Assembly: GCF_013409995.1 (NCBI RefSeq)
Contig: NZ_JACCBX010000012.1
Coordinates: forward strand, 145,648-209,647
Source of the DNA: Neobacillus driksii
GTDB taxonomy: Bacteria > Bacillota > Bacilli > Bacillales > Cytobacillaceae
Reading direction: 5' to 3'
DNA length: 64,000 nt
Shown here: positions 17,148 to 25,741 of the stretch, in pieces
Numbering within the stretch: the first letter of the stretch is position 1
Layout: each line of letters opens with the position of its first letter
Program-made: the position numbers and the translations under genes
Notes under the pieces: generated by a model
Seen by the model: only the letters and a program-made list of their open reading frames with translations
Database searches by the model: none
What the model was told of the DNA's origin: nothing

Positions 17148-18389
17148 ATGAAAGCAAGCCCCTCGAGCCCTAGATTAATTTCAGAAGAGACAAAAACAAT
17201 AAAATTTTTTCTAGCACTTTTTTATATTTTTTTCTATGCATATGATATTTATTTGTACTATCTAGTGCCTTTCTATACGAAAGAAGGCAAGGTTGGTTTA
17301 TCCGGTGAAGGTTTGGGAACTATGTTTCATATAGCTGTTCTAGCGCTTCTTCCGATAGCGATATATTTTATAAAAAAGGGGAATCCCTATATTGTAAAGT
17401 ATATATATCTTTTTAGCTATGCTGCTATTGAAACGACCAATAGTTTGATTATATATATTGGTACGGATAAACCCTATGGGTCAGGAAATATTGTTGAATT
17501 GTTATTTGTATTCTTCTCACCTATCTTTGTGAATAAAAAATACTTTTGGACTGCTTCAATCTGTATGGTAGGAAAATACGTTATCATTGGTGGAATCTTA
17601 CAGCAATCTAATGTTGTTCTTCCAATTATTACTTTCTTTATTCTGTCTGTCATTGCTTATTTTCTTTTAACACGGTTTACCTCTTATATTCATTCTCTAA
17701 CATCTGTTCATTTAGAACTTCGACAAAAAGAGAAACTAGCAGTAATTGGACAGATGGCAGCAGGTATTGGCCATGAAATACGCAATCCCCTTTCAGCATT
17801 AAAAGGGTTTACGCAACTGCAGCAGGAAAGAAGCCCAAATTCAAATGATTTTTATCCCATTATGATTCAAGAAATTGATCGTATCAATTCAATTGTCAAC
17901 GATTTGATGTATCTTGGAAAGCCAAAAGAGATTAAATTTGATAAAGCAAATATTGAAGAAATCATTGCTTATACGTTATCGATTACTCAACAACAAGCTG
18001 AAAGACAAGGTGTAACGATTGAGACAAAAATTGCAGGACCATTACCTCCTTTAGATTGTGATTCTCTTCAATTGAAGCAAGTATTTATTAACTTGATAAA
18101 AAACGCAATTGAATCAATGCCAAATGGTGGAAGTATAACAATAAATGTGAGAGTAATAGAAGGTAAAAAGATGAATATTTCAATTCAAGATGAGGGTTGC
18201 GGAATTGATGAGGACAGCGTTCCTAATCTAGGTGAGCCATTCTATACTACTAAAACGGACGGAACAGGCCTCGGATTAATGGTTTCAAACCAGATTGTTC
18301 AAGACCATCAAGGGGAAATTACAATAAAAAGTAGTGTTGGAAAAGGAACACTGGTTAATGTAACAGTACCGATTTCACATAATTATTGA
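17148..18389 (+). CDS. membrane sensor histidine kinase sharing its sensor with the downstream HD-GYP protein
   Basis: Residues 20-185 carry about six membrane helices. HisKA contains His209 in HEIRNPLSALKG, and HATPase has NLIKNAIESMPNGG, DEGCGID and GTGLGLMVS. The membrane part aligns by eye with that of the HD-GYP protein that follows: both have SGN(I/V)VE(L/I), then an N-K/T-(K/R)-YFW motif and a final helix before the output domain. A Spo0A box lies upstream and no response regulator is adjacent, so it may feed the sporulation phosphorelay. The polytopic sensor resembles peptide-sensing kinases in layout only; the ligand is unknown. Confidence 0.85.
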   Translation: MKASPSSPRLISEETKTIKFFLALFYIFFYAYDIYLYYLVPFYTKEGKVGLSGEGLGTMFHIAVLALLPIAIYFIKKGNPYIVKYIYLFSYAAIETTNSLIIYIGTDKPYGSGNIVELLFVFFSPIFVNKKYFWTASICMVGKYVIIGGILQQSNVVLPIITFFILSVIAYFLLTRFTSYIHSLTSVHLELRQKEKLAVIGQMAAGIGHEIRNPLSALKGFTQLQQERSPNSNDFYPIMIQEIDRINSIVNDLMYLGKPKEIKFDKANIEEIIAYTLSITQQQAERQGVTIETKIAGPLPPLDCDSLQLKQVFINLIKNAIESMPNGGSITINVRVIEGKKMNISIQDEGCGIDEDSVPNLGEPFYTTKTDGTGLGLMVSNQIVQDHQGEITIKSSVGKGTLVNVTVPISHNY

Positions 18390-18513
18390 TTAAAATAATT
18401 CTATAATTATACAAAAACTATCAATATAATATGTTACAACGGTATCTTCAATAAGATATAATGTAGAGGAATACAGAATTATAAAGGTTTTTGTTAGAAA
18501 TTGGAAATGAATT

Positions 18514-18531
18514 TAGGTATAAAAATACCTA
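18514..18531. promoter_or_regulatory. inverted repeat in the leader of the HD-GYP/peptide genes
   Basis: TAGGTAT-AAAA-ATACCTA is a perfect 7-bp inverted repeat within the 203-base gap between the kinase and HD-GYP genes. It could be an operator or a small hairpin. No T-run follows directly. Confidence 0.35.
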
Positions 18532-18592
18532 TATCTTTTCTAATCCTAACGAACTATATACTAAACAGGTGTGAGAAATACGGAGGATTAAT

Positions 18593-19762
18593 ATGATACC
18601 ACATGAAGAAAAGCGAACCGTTAAATGGTATTTATTAATATCATATGTTTTAATAATTGGCTGGGATGCATTCTACTATTACATTAGACCTATGTATATA
18701 AAAACAAGTGAAGCGATTGGGCTTCCAGATAATAATAAGATATGGTACCTCAACTATATCGTCTTACTTGTCATACTGGGCATAGCCTATTATTTAAGTA
18801 AGGTAAATAAACAAGATTGGATTAAATATATATTTATTATCAGTTATTTAACTGTATCTTTTCTTGTTGATATAGTTTCCTTTCATGGCAATAATGACGG
18901 CTATACGAGTGGAAATGTGGTAGAGATATTTCTAATTCTATCGTTGCCCATTTTCTTAAATACCAGATACTTTTGGGTGGTTACACTTGGATTTACTCTA
19001 AAATACATTGCTACTGGTATATTATTAAAAACATCGTTAGTTCTCGTGCCAATAGTATTGCTTGTAATTTTATCTGGATTGTCGTTCTTCCTATTAGTCC
19101 GCTTCCAAGGATATGTTCGTGCGGTCAGCACTTCGTACGATAACCAATTAGAGGGAATTGTAAAAGGAGTTATCGCTACTCTTGAGCTCAAGGATCCTTA
19201 TACAAGAGGACATAGTGAACGTGTTGCTAAATATGCATTAATGTTTGCAAATGAAATTGGCAAGTTTTCTAAAGAAGAACAAAAATCATTTTATTATGCT
19301 TGTTTGCTTCATGATATTGGTAAAGTGAATATACCTGACCAAATATTAATGAAACCAGGAAAACTTACGGATGAGGAATTTGAAATCATCAAAACTCATC
19401 CCGTAGTAGGTGCAGAAGCAGTTAAGAATGTCGAAGGAATAAAAAATAGTATATATGTCATCCGTTCCCATCATGAGCGCTGGGATGGAAAAGGTTATCC
19501 CGACCAATTAAAGGGAGAGGAAATACCTTTACTTGCTAGAGTATCCGCAATAGCGGATGCATTTGATGCGATGACTTCATCTAGATCGTACCGGGATGCA
19601 ATGCCATTTGAAGAAGCGTATAACCGAATTATTAAAGGACAGGGTTCACAATTTGATCCAATACTGGTTGATAAGTTTAAAAAGATTTATCCAGCATGGA
19701 TTGAATTTCATCGAAATTATCCTTGGTCAGAAAAGTGGGAATTACTAAGGGAGGTGGAATAA
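18593..19762 (+). CDS. membrane HD-GYP domain phosphodiesterase
   Basis: About six membrane helices (residues 10-180) are followed by an HD-GYP domain. The HD pair is at His240-Asp241 (CLLHDIGKVNIPD), followed by KTHPVVGAE, SHHERWDGKGYP with the GYP triplet near 301-303, and ADAFDAMTSSRSYR. HD-GYP proteins usually hydrolyse cyclic di-GMP or a related dinucleotide, and all metal ligands appear present. Its sensor resembles that of the upstream kinase. The last codons contain AAGGGAGGTGG, which is the ribosome binding site of the 21-codon peptide gene overlapping its stop. Confidence 0.88.
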   Translation: MIPHEEKRTVKWYLLISYVLIIGWDAFYYYIRPMYIKTSEAIGLPDNNKIWYLNYIVLLVILGIAYYLSKVNKQDWIKYIFIISYLTVSFLVDIVSFHGNNDGYTSGNVVEIFLILSLPIFLNTRYFWVVTLGFTLKYIATGILLKTSLVLVPIVLLVILSGLSFFLLVRFQGYVRAVSTSYDNQLEGIVKGVIATLELKDPYTRGHSERVAKYALMFANEIGKFSKEEQKSFYYACLLHDIGKVNIPDQILMKPGKLTDEEFEIIKTHPVVGAEAVKNVEGIKNSIYVIRSHHERWDGKGYPDQLKGEEIPLLARVSAIADAFDAMTSSRSYRDAMPFEEAYNRIIKGQGSQFDPILVDKFKKIYPAWIEFHRNYPWSEKWELLREVE

Positions 19763-19827
19763 TGAAAATCCGCAAACTTAAGAAGGTTAAAACAACTTGC
19801 TGGTGGTGTATTTATTTAGGAAAATAA
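19762..19827 (+). CDS. candidate 21-aa CWWC peptide, possible secreted signal or RiPP precursor
   Basis: ATG 19762 overlaps the TAA of the HD-GYP gene and is preceded by the near-ideal Shine-Dalgarno AAGGGAGGTGG at about 19747-19757. The 21 residues split into a basic N-terminus (six Lys/Arg in residues 2-10) and a hydrophobic C-terminus with Cys13-Trp-Trp-Cys16 followed by IYLGK. A hairpin follows, then a membrane M50 protease with a PqqD-like N-terminus. Short basic leader, Cys/Trp core, hairpin and protease together suggest a processed peptide. No family is recognised; neither translation nor modification is shown. It might instead be a regulatory leader peptide. Confidence 0.6.
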   Translation: MKIRKLKKVKTTCWWCIYLGK

Positions 19828-19833
19828 TAAAGC

Positions 19834-19868
19834 AGGATGCAAGCGAAAGCTATGCATCCTTTATTTAT
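19834..19868 (+). terminator. hairpin between the CWWC peptide gene and the protease gene
   Basis: AGGATGCA / TGCATCCT forms an 8-bp stem with an 11-base loop, followed by ttatttataataatt. It is a weak terminator, of the kind that lets a peptide gene be expressed above the downstream processing gene. Confidence 0.6.
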
Positions 19869-19896
19869 AATAATTAGTGGAGGAGCGGCTCTTTAG

Positions 19897-21084
19897 ATGA
19901 ACATCACTCTCCATTCGCGGATTTCTATTGTTCCTATTGAAATCCACAAAGATAAAAAGAATTATATAGTCGAAGACAAGCTTACTGGTGAGTTTTTTGA
20001 AATGCCTGAAATATGTATTGAAGCAATTAATATGATAAATCAAGGGCTGCTGCTGGATGAAATTGAAACAACACTTTTGGATAAGTTTCCAAAAGATGAA
20101 GTCAATTTAGTCGATTTTGCCAATCAGCTATTTGAACTAGAATTAATTGATCAGATTGATGGTGTAAAGATTGAAAAAAAACAAATTTCAAAAGAACCAT
20201 CGGGGATGGTATGGGTTTCTCCTAAACTAGGCAGATTCTTCTTTAATAAGTTTACCATCTTCTTATATGGTGTAATACTCGTATTAAATATAGTAATATT
20301 CATTGTTAATCCTTCATTATTTCCCCACCGAGATGATATTTTTGTTTTTGATATTATGGTCATGAATGTAATCTTTTGGATGGCGTTTAGTTTTCTATTT
20401 GTGTTATTTCATGAATTTGGTCATGTTTTGGCAATTAGGGCACACAATCTTCCTACAAAAATGGAAATCGGCCATCGAATGTTTTTTGTTGTGCTGTTAA
20501 CGGATATGTCTTCTATCTGGAGATTACCGTCTAAGGACCGAAATATTCTTTTTTTAGCAGGTCTCTATTTTGATTCCATTTTGCTCTTTTTAGCGTTAAT
20601 TGGCCAGTTATTGTTTCCTGATAGTTCCCAGTTTATCAGCGGGCTAATGCACCTTGCTACCTTTGATATTGTACTGAGAATGATCTTCCAGTGTTGTATT
20701 TATATGAAAACAGACTTGTATTATGTCTTTGAGAACGTCTCGGGCTGTTACAACCTGATGGAAAATGCCAAGCAAACAATTAGAAAGCGGCTTACCTTTT
20801 TAAAATTAGAACAAATGGATGAGGTGATTTTTTCAGGTGAGAAAAGAACCGTTTCTTTCTACACACTCCTATATTTCCTAGGGTTTGTCATTACCATTTT
20901 CCTATATTTTAATTATTATATACCAGAGATAATTCATGTGGGCGAACAGATTCTACCTGGATTTGTACAGCCGCCAACAAGCTTACTGTTTTGGGATGCC
21001 GTAGTCTTTTCATTACAGGTCAGCATTTTTATTTTCTTACTTCTATATTCTTGGCGAAAAAAATACCTTCTCAATAAAGTGTGA
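19897..21084 (+). CDS. membrane M50-type zinc metalloprotease with PqqD-like N-terminal domain
   Basis: Residues 1-88 form a small soluble domain resembling the PqqD/RiPP recognition fold (IVEDKLTGEFFEMPEICIEAINMINQG), which in known systems binds a peptide leader. About seven membrane helices follow from residue 115. The zinc motif HEFGH is at 172-176 inside a helix, and LAGLYFDSILLF near 225 may supply the third ligand aspartate. This layout is that of putative peptide zinc metalloproteases such as YydH. It starts 69 bases after the CWWC peptide gene with GGAGGAG upstream, and is probably the last gene of that unit. The substrate assignment to the peptide is inferred. Confidence 0.75.
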   Translation: MNITLHSRISIVPIEIHKDKKNYIVEDKLTGEFFEMPEICIEAINMINQGLLLDEIETTLLDKFPKDEVNLVDFANQLFELELIDQIDGVKIEKKQISKEPSGMVWVSPKLGRFFFNKFTIFLYGVILVLNIVIFIVNPSLFPHRDDIFVFDIMVMNVIFWMAFSFLFVLFHEFGHVLAIRAHNLPTKMEIGHRMFFVVLLTDMSSIWRLPSKDRNILFLAGLYFDSILLFLALIGQLLFPDSSQFISGLMHLATFDIVLRMIFQCCIYMKTDLYYVFENVSGCYNLMENAKQTIRKRLTFLKLEQMDEVIFSGEKRTVSFYTLLYFLGFVITIFLYFNYYIPEIIHVGEQILPGFVQPPTSLLFWDAVVFSLQVSIFIFLLLYSWRKKYLLNKV

Positions 21085-21096
21085 CAAAATTTTGTC
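21083..21096. promoter_or_regulatory. perfect 14-bp palindrome, candidate operator of the molybdoenzyme operon
   Basis: GACAAAATTTTGTC overlaps the protease stop codon, about 130 bases before the molybdoenzyme operon. It does not match Fnr or Rex consensus sites. A regulator site is only inferred. Confidence 0.4.
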
Positions 21097-21122
21097 TAAA
21101 TTCAAATTTCTAAGGGTTTTTT

Positions 21123-21210
21123 CCCCGACAGATGGGGGAGTTCCCCTATATAGATAACACTAACGAATTTCTTACAATAAGAGTAAGAAATTCGTTAGTG
21201 TTTTTTTTTT
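21123..21210 (+). terminator. leader terminator/possible attenuator directly before the molybdoenzyme operon
   Basis: A perfect 20-bp stem (21156-21175 with 21183-21202, 7-base loop) ends in ten T residues, only 14 bases before ATG 21224; the RBS AGGAGGAG follows the T-run at once. Just upstream, CCCC (21123), GGGGG (21134) and CCCC (21143) can form two mutually exclusive small hairpins. It terminates the protease transcript and may attenuate the operon if the operon promoter lies upstream. Confidence 0.8.
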
Positions 21211-21223
21211 AGGAGGAGCTCAA

Positions 21224-22306
21224 ATGCATACTAATACGTCAATGAATAAAAAAACAGGACGCTCGATCGACAATGCGTTTGCGTCCAAATTTGCCAAGTC
21301 AATGTTTTTATCGGTATCCGCTATCGTTATTCTATCTTTTATTGCGACGAGAATGTTTACCCATGTTGATTTAAATTTGTACGGATATATGGTTGGAACC
21401 ATTGTGTTTATCGGAGGATTTTTTTACCGCTTTATTGCGTGGGGTGAAAGACCGCCAACTAAAATCTTTATTAAAAAAGGTTTAAAGCTATTAAAAAGGA
21501 AAAGTACCCCTAAAACAGCTGTTAATCATCTCGCCATCTATGACTTTATCAAAAACCGCGGCTTGTACCGCTGGGTGCAGCACATTTTAATCGGCTGGGG
21601 CTGTGTTCTTGCATGTTTGGTTACCTTCCCGCTCGTGTTTGGCTGGATGTACTTCACAATGGATGACAACGGCCATTATACCATCGTTTTAATGGGTCTA
21701 AATTTAATGACTGTAAAAGCAGATGGAATCATCGCATGGTTATCCTATAATGCTTTAAATATTGCAGCTATTATGGTTACCGCAGGAGTATGTATGGCTT
21801 TACACCGCCGTTTAAAAAACATGCAGGCAAGAGCGGAACAAAAGTTTATCTACGACTTCCTGCCACTCTATTTATTGTTATTTATTTCAATTACGGGTCT
21901 TTTATTAACGGTTCAAAATGTATTTCTACATGGCTGGATGCAGCCGCAAATGTCATTGATTCACCAGTTTTCTGTCATTGTCACATTAATTTATTTACCA
22001 TTTGGAAAACTCGCTCATATTCCTTTCCGTCCGGTAAGTGTATTTGCAAGGAACTACCGTGAGCACTACGCAGAACAGGAAGAGAAAAAGTGTAAGGTAT
22101 GCGGAGATCATTTCGTATCTGTTGAACAGTCAAATGATGTTATTCAAGTATTGGGAGTAAATGCGATTGAATTTAACATGGAAGATGGCTTTAATCTTGC
22201 TGAATTATGCCTTCCATGCCGTAGAAAATACAGAATATCTAGGTTCTCAGGATTCGCAACGCACCAGGTAAAGGTCAAGGGGGCAAATCAGAATGCAAAG
22301 GGATAA
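21224..22306 (+). CDS. membrane subunit of a molybdoenzyme complex (putative quinol-interacting)
   Basis: This 360-aa protein has about six membrane helices between residues 28 and 270. A cytosolic C-terminal tail carries two CxxC pairs (CKVCGDHF and CLPCRRKY) that could bind zinc or a cluster. Histidines in or near the helices (for example VQHILIGWG and LIHQFSVIV) could ligate heme in the manner of NarI/DsrM-type subunits, but the family is not certain. It is the first gene of the operon and overlaps the catalytic subunit gene by 14 bases. Role inferred: electron transfer between quinol and the catalytic module, anchored in the membrane. Confidence 0.65.
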   Translation: MHTNTSMNKKTGRSIDNAFASKFAKSMFLSVSAIVILSFIATRMFTHVDLNLYGYMVGTIVFIGGFFYRFIAWGERPPTKIFIKKGLKLLKRKSTPKTAVNHLAIYDFIKNRGLYRWVQHILIGWGCVLACLVTFPLVFGWMYFTMDDNGHYTIVLMGLNLMTVKADGIIAWLSYNALNIAAIMVTAGVCMALHRRLKNMQARAEQKFIYDFLPLYLLLFISITGLLLTVQNVFLHGWMQPQMSLIHQFSVIVTLIYLPFGKLAHIPFRPVSVFARNYREHYAEQEEKKCKVCGDHFVSVEQSNDVIQVLGVNAIEFNMEDGFNLAELCLPCRRKYRISRFSGFATHQVKVKGANQNAKG

Positions 22307-24461
22307 GTTTTTTAAAGAAATTGAAAATGTTAGACATCCAAATGAAACGCTTGTAAAAACACACTGCAGCTACTGTGGAATGCAATGCGGGATGAATTTA
22401 CGTGTTAATACAAAAACAAATAAAATCATTGGGGTTGAACCTCGTTATGATTGGCCGGTAACGGTAGGAAAGATGTGTCCTAAAGGGGTTACAGCTTATC
22501 AGCAAACCAACCTTGATGATCGTATATTAAAACCATTAATCAGGGATGATGCTTCCCTTAAAGGAACAAAAGAAGGCTTCCGTGAAGCAACTTGGGACGA
22601 AGCATATGATTTAATCGTGAAAAATTTCCAACAGCTTCAACGTGATTATGGTAAAGATTCACTGAGTGTTTACAGTGGAGTATCAATGACGAATGAAAAA
22701 TGTTATTTAACTGGAAAGTTTGCACGTGTTGGCTTGCAAACACGTTACATTGACTACAATGGCCGTTTTTGTATGGCAAGTGCTGCCGGTGGATTTATGA
22801 GATCCTTTGGAGTTGACAGGGGGTCAACCCTCCCTTGGACAGATCTTCATGAAACAGATTGCTTGTTCATTGCGGGAAGTAATACAGCAGAGTGTCACCC
22901 TACATCCATGTTCCGTGTATGGGCTGTTCAAGAACGCGGCGGTTATTTAATTGTCGCTGATCCACGGGAAACGCCAATTGCGAGAAGAGCGGATGTACAC
23001 TTAGATTTAAGACCGGGAACAGACCTTGCGCTTGCAAACGGAATCTTAAATCTATTGATTCAAAATGGTCATGTAGATAAGGAATTTGTTAACAACCATA
23101 CGAACGGTTTTGAAGAAACCAAGGAATTAGTAAAAGAATTCACACCAGAATATACAAGTGAACTTACTGGGGTTGCTCCAGAGAAGATTATTCGAGCAGC
23201 TGAAATTTACGGAAAAGCACCAAATGCCATTGTCATGTTTGCTCGTGGAATTGAGCAGCAGGTTAAAGGTGTAGACAATGTTTCTGGTTATACAAATATG
23301 GCGTTAGTAACTGGAAAAATTGGCCGTCCTAAAGCAGGTGTTGCTACTTTTACAGGGCAGGGTAATGGCCAAGGCGGACGTGAACATGGTCAAAAGGCTG
23401 ATGCACTTCCAGGGTACCGTAAAATTGCTAATCCCGAACACGTGAAGGCAGTTGCGAAGGTGTGGGGTATTGAACCAGAAGAAATGCCAAAAGAGGGCGT
23501 TTCCGCTTATGAAATGTTTGGGTTAATGGAGCAAAAAGTCATTCGTGGATTGTACTTATTGTGCTCAAATCCAGCTGTTTCTGCTCCAAATTTAAATTAT
23601 GTACGCGAACAGTTAAAAAATCTCGATTTCATGGTTTGTTCTGACTTTTACCTATCTGAATCAGCAGAATTTGCAGATGTTATTCTTCCAACCACTACAT
23701 GGTCTGAAGATGAAGGAACGGTTACAAATCTTGAAGGACGTTGTATAAAAATTAACAAGGCACAAGAGCCGCTTGGTGAATCGAAACCTGATTGGCAAAT
23801 TCATGTTGAATTATGTGAACGTCTTGGCAGAGGAAAATATTTCTCCCATTTAAAAACAGCTAAAGATGTTGGCGATGAATTCCGCTTAGCTTCAAAAGGC
23901 GGCTATGCAGATTACTACGGAATTACTTGGGATAAAATTGAAAAACAAGATGGTGTATTCTGGCCATGTAAAGATGAAAATGACCCTGGAACACCACATA
24001 TGTTCCTTGATAAAAAATTCTATCATCCAGATGGAAAGGCGAAAATTTGTGCACTTCCATACCGTCCGCCTGCTGAAGAGCCAGATGAACAATATCCATT
24101 ACGCTTAACAACAGGACGTGTAGTGTATCACTATTTATCTGGTAACCAAACAAGAAGAATCAATTTCTTACGCGACATGTGTCCAGAGCCATACGTAGAA
24201 GTACACCCAGAGACGGCTGAAAAATATAACATTAAACATGAAGAATTTGTCCGCCTTTATACTCGCAGAGGAGAAGCGGAATATAAAGTGAAAATTACGG
24301 AGGCGATCCGTAAAGATACAGTATTTGTCCCGTACCATTTCGGTGATGATAAATCTATTAATCTATTAACAATTGGAGCCCTTGATCCAATGTCTCGGAT
24401 GCCGGAATTCAAAGCATGTGCAGCACAGATTGAAAAACTAGAACTAAAGAAGGTGCAGTAA
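22293..24461 (+). CDS. molybdopterin oxidoreductase catalytic subunit, nitrate reductase (Nas/Nap) type
   Basis: This 722-aa bis-MGD enzyme has an N-terminal 4Fe-4S site C25-x2-C28-x3-C32 plus C62. The molybdenum ligand is Cys160 in NGRFCMASAA; CMASA is characteristic of NasA/NarB/NapA nitrate reductases rather than formate dehydrogenases. GQGNGQGGREHGQKADALPGYR fits the same clade, and a MopB-binding C-terminal domain covers about 600-715. No Tat signal is present, so the active site should be cytosolic. The flanking membrane, ferredoxin and Rieske genes point to a quinol-linked complex rather than plain assimilatory Nas. Nitrate as substrate is likely but unproven. Confidence 0.8.
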   Translation: MQRDKFFKEIENVRHPNETLVKTHCSYCGMQCGMNLRVNTKTNKIIGVEPRYDWPVTVGKMCPKGVTAYQQTNLDDRILKPLIRDDASLKGTKEGFREATWDEAYDLIVKNFQQLQRDYGKDSLSVYSGVSMTNEKCYLTGKFARVGLQTRYIDYNGRFCMASAAGGFMRSFGVDRGSTLPWTDLHETDCLFIAGSNTAECHPTSMFRVWAVQERGGYLIVADPRETPIARRADVHLDLRPGTDLALANGILNLLIQNGHVDKEFVNNHTNGFEETKELVKEFTPEYTSELTGVAPEKIIRAAEIYGKAPNAIVMFARGIEQQVKGVDNVSGYTNMALVTGKIGRPKAGVATFTGQGNGQGGREHGQKADALPGYRKIANPEHVKAVAKVWGIEPEEMPKEGVSAYEMFGLMEQKVIRGLYLLCSNPAVSAPNLNYVREQLKNLDFMVCSDFYLSESAEFADVILPTTTWSEDEGTVTNLEGRCIKINKAQEPLGESKPDWQIHVELCERLGRGKYFSHLKTAKDVGDEFRLASKGGYADYYGITWDKIEKQDGVFWPCKDENDPGTPHMFLDKKFYHPDGKAKICALPYRPPAEEPDEQYPLRLTTGRVVYHYLSGNQTRRINFLRDMCPEPYVEVHPETAEKYNIKHEEFVRLYTRRGEAEYKVKITEAIRKDTVFVPYHFGDDKSINLLTIGALDPMSRMPEFKACAAQIEKLELKKVQ

Positions 24462-25022
24462 ATGAAAAAGAGGCTTTATTTAGAACTTGAAAACTGTATA
24501 GGGTGCCGCTCTTGTTTGGCAGCATGTACCCAGTGCGGCGGTCACGAGGAGCGCAATCGTAACTATGTCTACGATGTTAACCCGCTTGTTAACCGTCAGA
24601 CGATGCCTCTTATGTGCCTTCACTGTGTGAATCCAGCATGTGCGAGAAGTTGTCCGGCACAAGCCATTCAAATCCATGAAACAGGAGCCGTCCTTTCGGC
24701 TCTTGTGGAAAAGTGCATTGGCTGTCAAAACTGTACAATTGCCTGTCCATACGGAATTCCGAAGTTTGATACAGAACAAAATTTGATGTACAAGTGCGAC
24801 CTTTGTATTGACCGCACAAAGGACGGAATTCCTCCAATGTGTGCGAGTGTATGTCCATCAAATACACTACAGTGGTTAACAGATGAAGAAATTGAAGCAA
24901 AGCAAAAACAATTTAATTTAGATAATGGTAAGTGGGTTACAAGTATGCCTTACTTAGAAGGCGAAACAAATGTTAGAGTGAATCTCCCTGGTATCCTGCA
25001 GGGCGTCACCAAATTGTTTTAG
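24462..25022 (+). CDS. four-cluster 4Fe-4S ferredoxin subunit (NarH/DmsB/HycB type)
   Basis: This 186-aa electron-transfer subunit has four cysteine groups: CIGCRSCLAAC, CLHCVNPACARSCP, CIGCQNCTIACP, and CDLC with CASVCP. That is the full set for four 4Fe-4S clusters as in DmsB and HycB. It begins one base after the catalytic gene stop, so the two are coupled. It should wire electrons between the membrane subunit or Rieske protein and the molybdenum site. Confidence 0.88.
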   Translation: MKKRLYLELENCIGCRSCLAACTQCGGHEERNRNYVYDVNPLVNRQTMPLMCLHCVNPACARSCPAQAIQIHETGAVLSALVEKCIGCQNCTIACPYGIPKFDTEQNLMYKCDLCIDRTKDGIPPMCASVCPSNTLQWLTDEEIEAKQKQFNLDNGKWVTSMPYLEGETNVRVNLPGILQGVTKLF

Positions 25023-25035
25023 GAGGGATTAACTC

Positions 25036-25560
25036 ATGACAGATAAAAATAATAAAATCCCGTTTGATGAAGATAACTATACTCATAATATAAATCGAAA
25101 TAATGAAAGAAAACTGGACCGCCGTGGTTTTATGAAAACATTAGTCGGTGCTGCTGGGGTGTTCGCTGTTTCCTCACTACCATGGGGGGCAGTGGCTGCG
25201 AAAGAACTTGTTGGTTTAGGAGATAAGAAGTATCCGAAGCAGAAAATAGTCGACGTAAAAGCAATTCCGGTCGGTGATGCAGTTGATTTTCATTTTCCTG
25301 GTGAGCATGATAGTGCGATTTTAATCAGGCTTTCTGAAAATAAATATGTGGCTTATCAAAATGCCTGTACACATCTTCGATGTCCAGTATTTTGGCAAAA
25401 GGAAGAAGGCGATTTGCTTTGCCCTTGTCATCACGGAAAATTTGATGTTGAAACAGGAGCACCGACTGCAGGACCGCCAAGACGTCCACTGCCAGAAATC
25501 TATTTAAAAGTTGAAAATGACACTGTTTATGCAGTGGGGGTGAAACGATATGAAGCGTAG
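25036..25560 (+). CDS. Tat-exported Rieske 2Fe-2S protein
   Basis: This 174-aa protein has a long charged N-region, the twin-arginine motif DRRGFMK at about residues 28-34 and a hydrophobic stretch (VGAAGVFAVSSLP), so it is folded before export and probably stays membrane-anchored. The Rieske cluster motif is CTHLRC ... CPCHHGKF, with arginine where the common motif has glycine. It sits 14 bases after the ferredoxin gene. A Rieske protein on the outer face combined with a cytosolic catalytic subunit is unusual; it may take electrons from quinol. Confidence 0.85.
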   Translation: MTDKNNKIPFDEDNYTHNINRNNERKLDRRGFMKTLVGAAGVFAVSSLPWGAVAAKELVGLGDKKYPKQKIVDVKAIPVGDAVDFHFPGEHDSAILIRLSENKYVAYQNACTHLRCPVFWQKEEGDLLCPCHHGKFDVETGAPTAGPPRRPLPEIYLKVENDTVYAVGVKRYEA

Positions 25561-25741
25561 TTACCTTCCTGTGGCTCTCCTTCTTGCTGTGTTAATGCTG
25601 AATATTATTGTTACACAATATATGGTTCATCAATATTTTTATCAGAACTATGTAAGCACCATTGTGGCTGGAATTATGAATCTCATATTATTTCCACTTG
25701 CGTTTCTCATCTATAAAAAAGGTGTGAATGTTAATGACTAG
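25550..25741 (+). CDS. small membrane protein of the molybdoenzyme operon
   Basis: This 63-aa protein has two predicted helices (about residues 5-22 and 30-52). It overlaps the Rieske gene by 11 bases and the next gene by 14, so it belongs to the operon. I recognise no family. It may be an assembly factor or a small anchor subunit. Confidence 0.75.
   Translation: MKRSYLPVALLLAVLMLNIIVTQYMVHQYFYQNYVSTIVAGIMNLILFPLAFLIYKKGVNVND

Noticed and set aside
19762..19827. AgrD-type cyclic lactone autoinducer
   Set aside because: The peptide lacks the usual AgrD amphipathic leader and acidic tail, and no AgrB-type protease is adjacent; the neighbour is an M50 protease.
22293..24461. Formate dehydrogenase catalytic subunit
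   Set aside because: The metal ligand region NGRFCMASAA matches nitrate reductases; formate dehydrogenases have a different Sec/Cys-His context.
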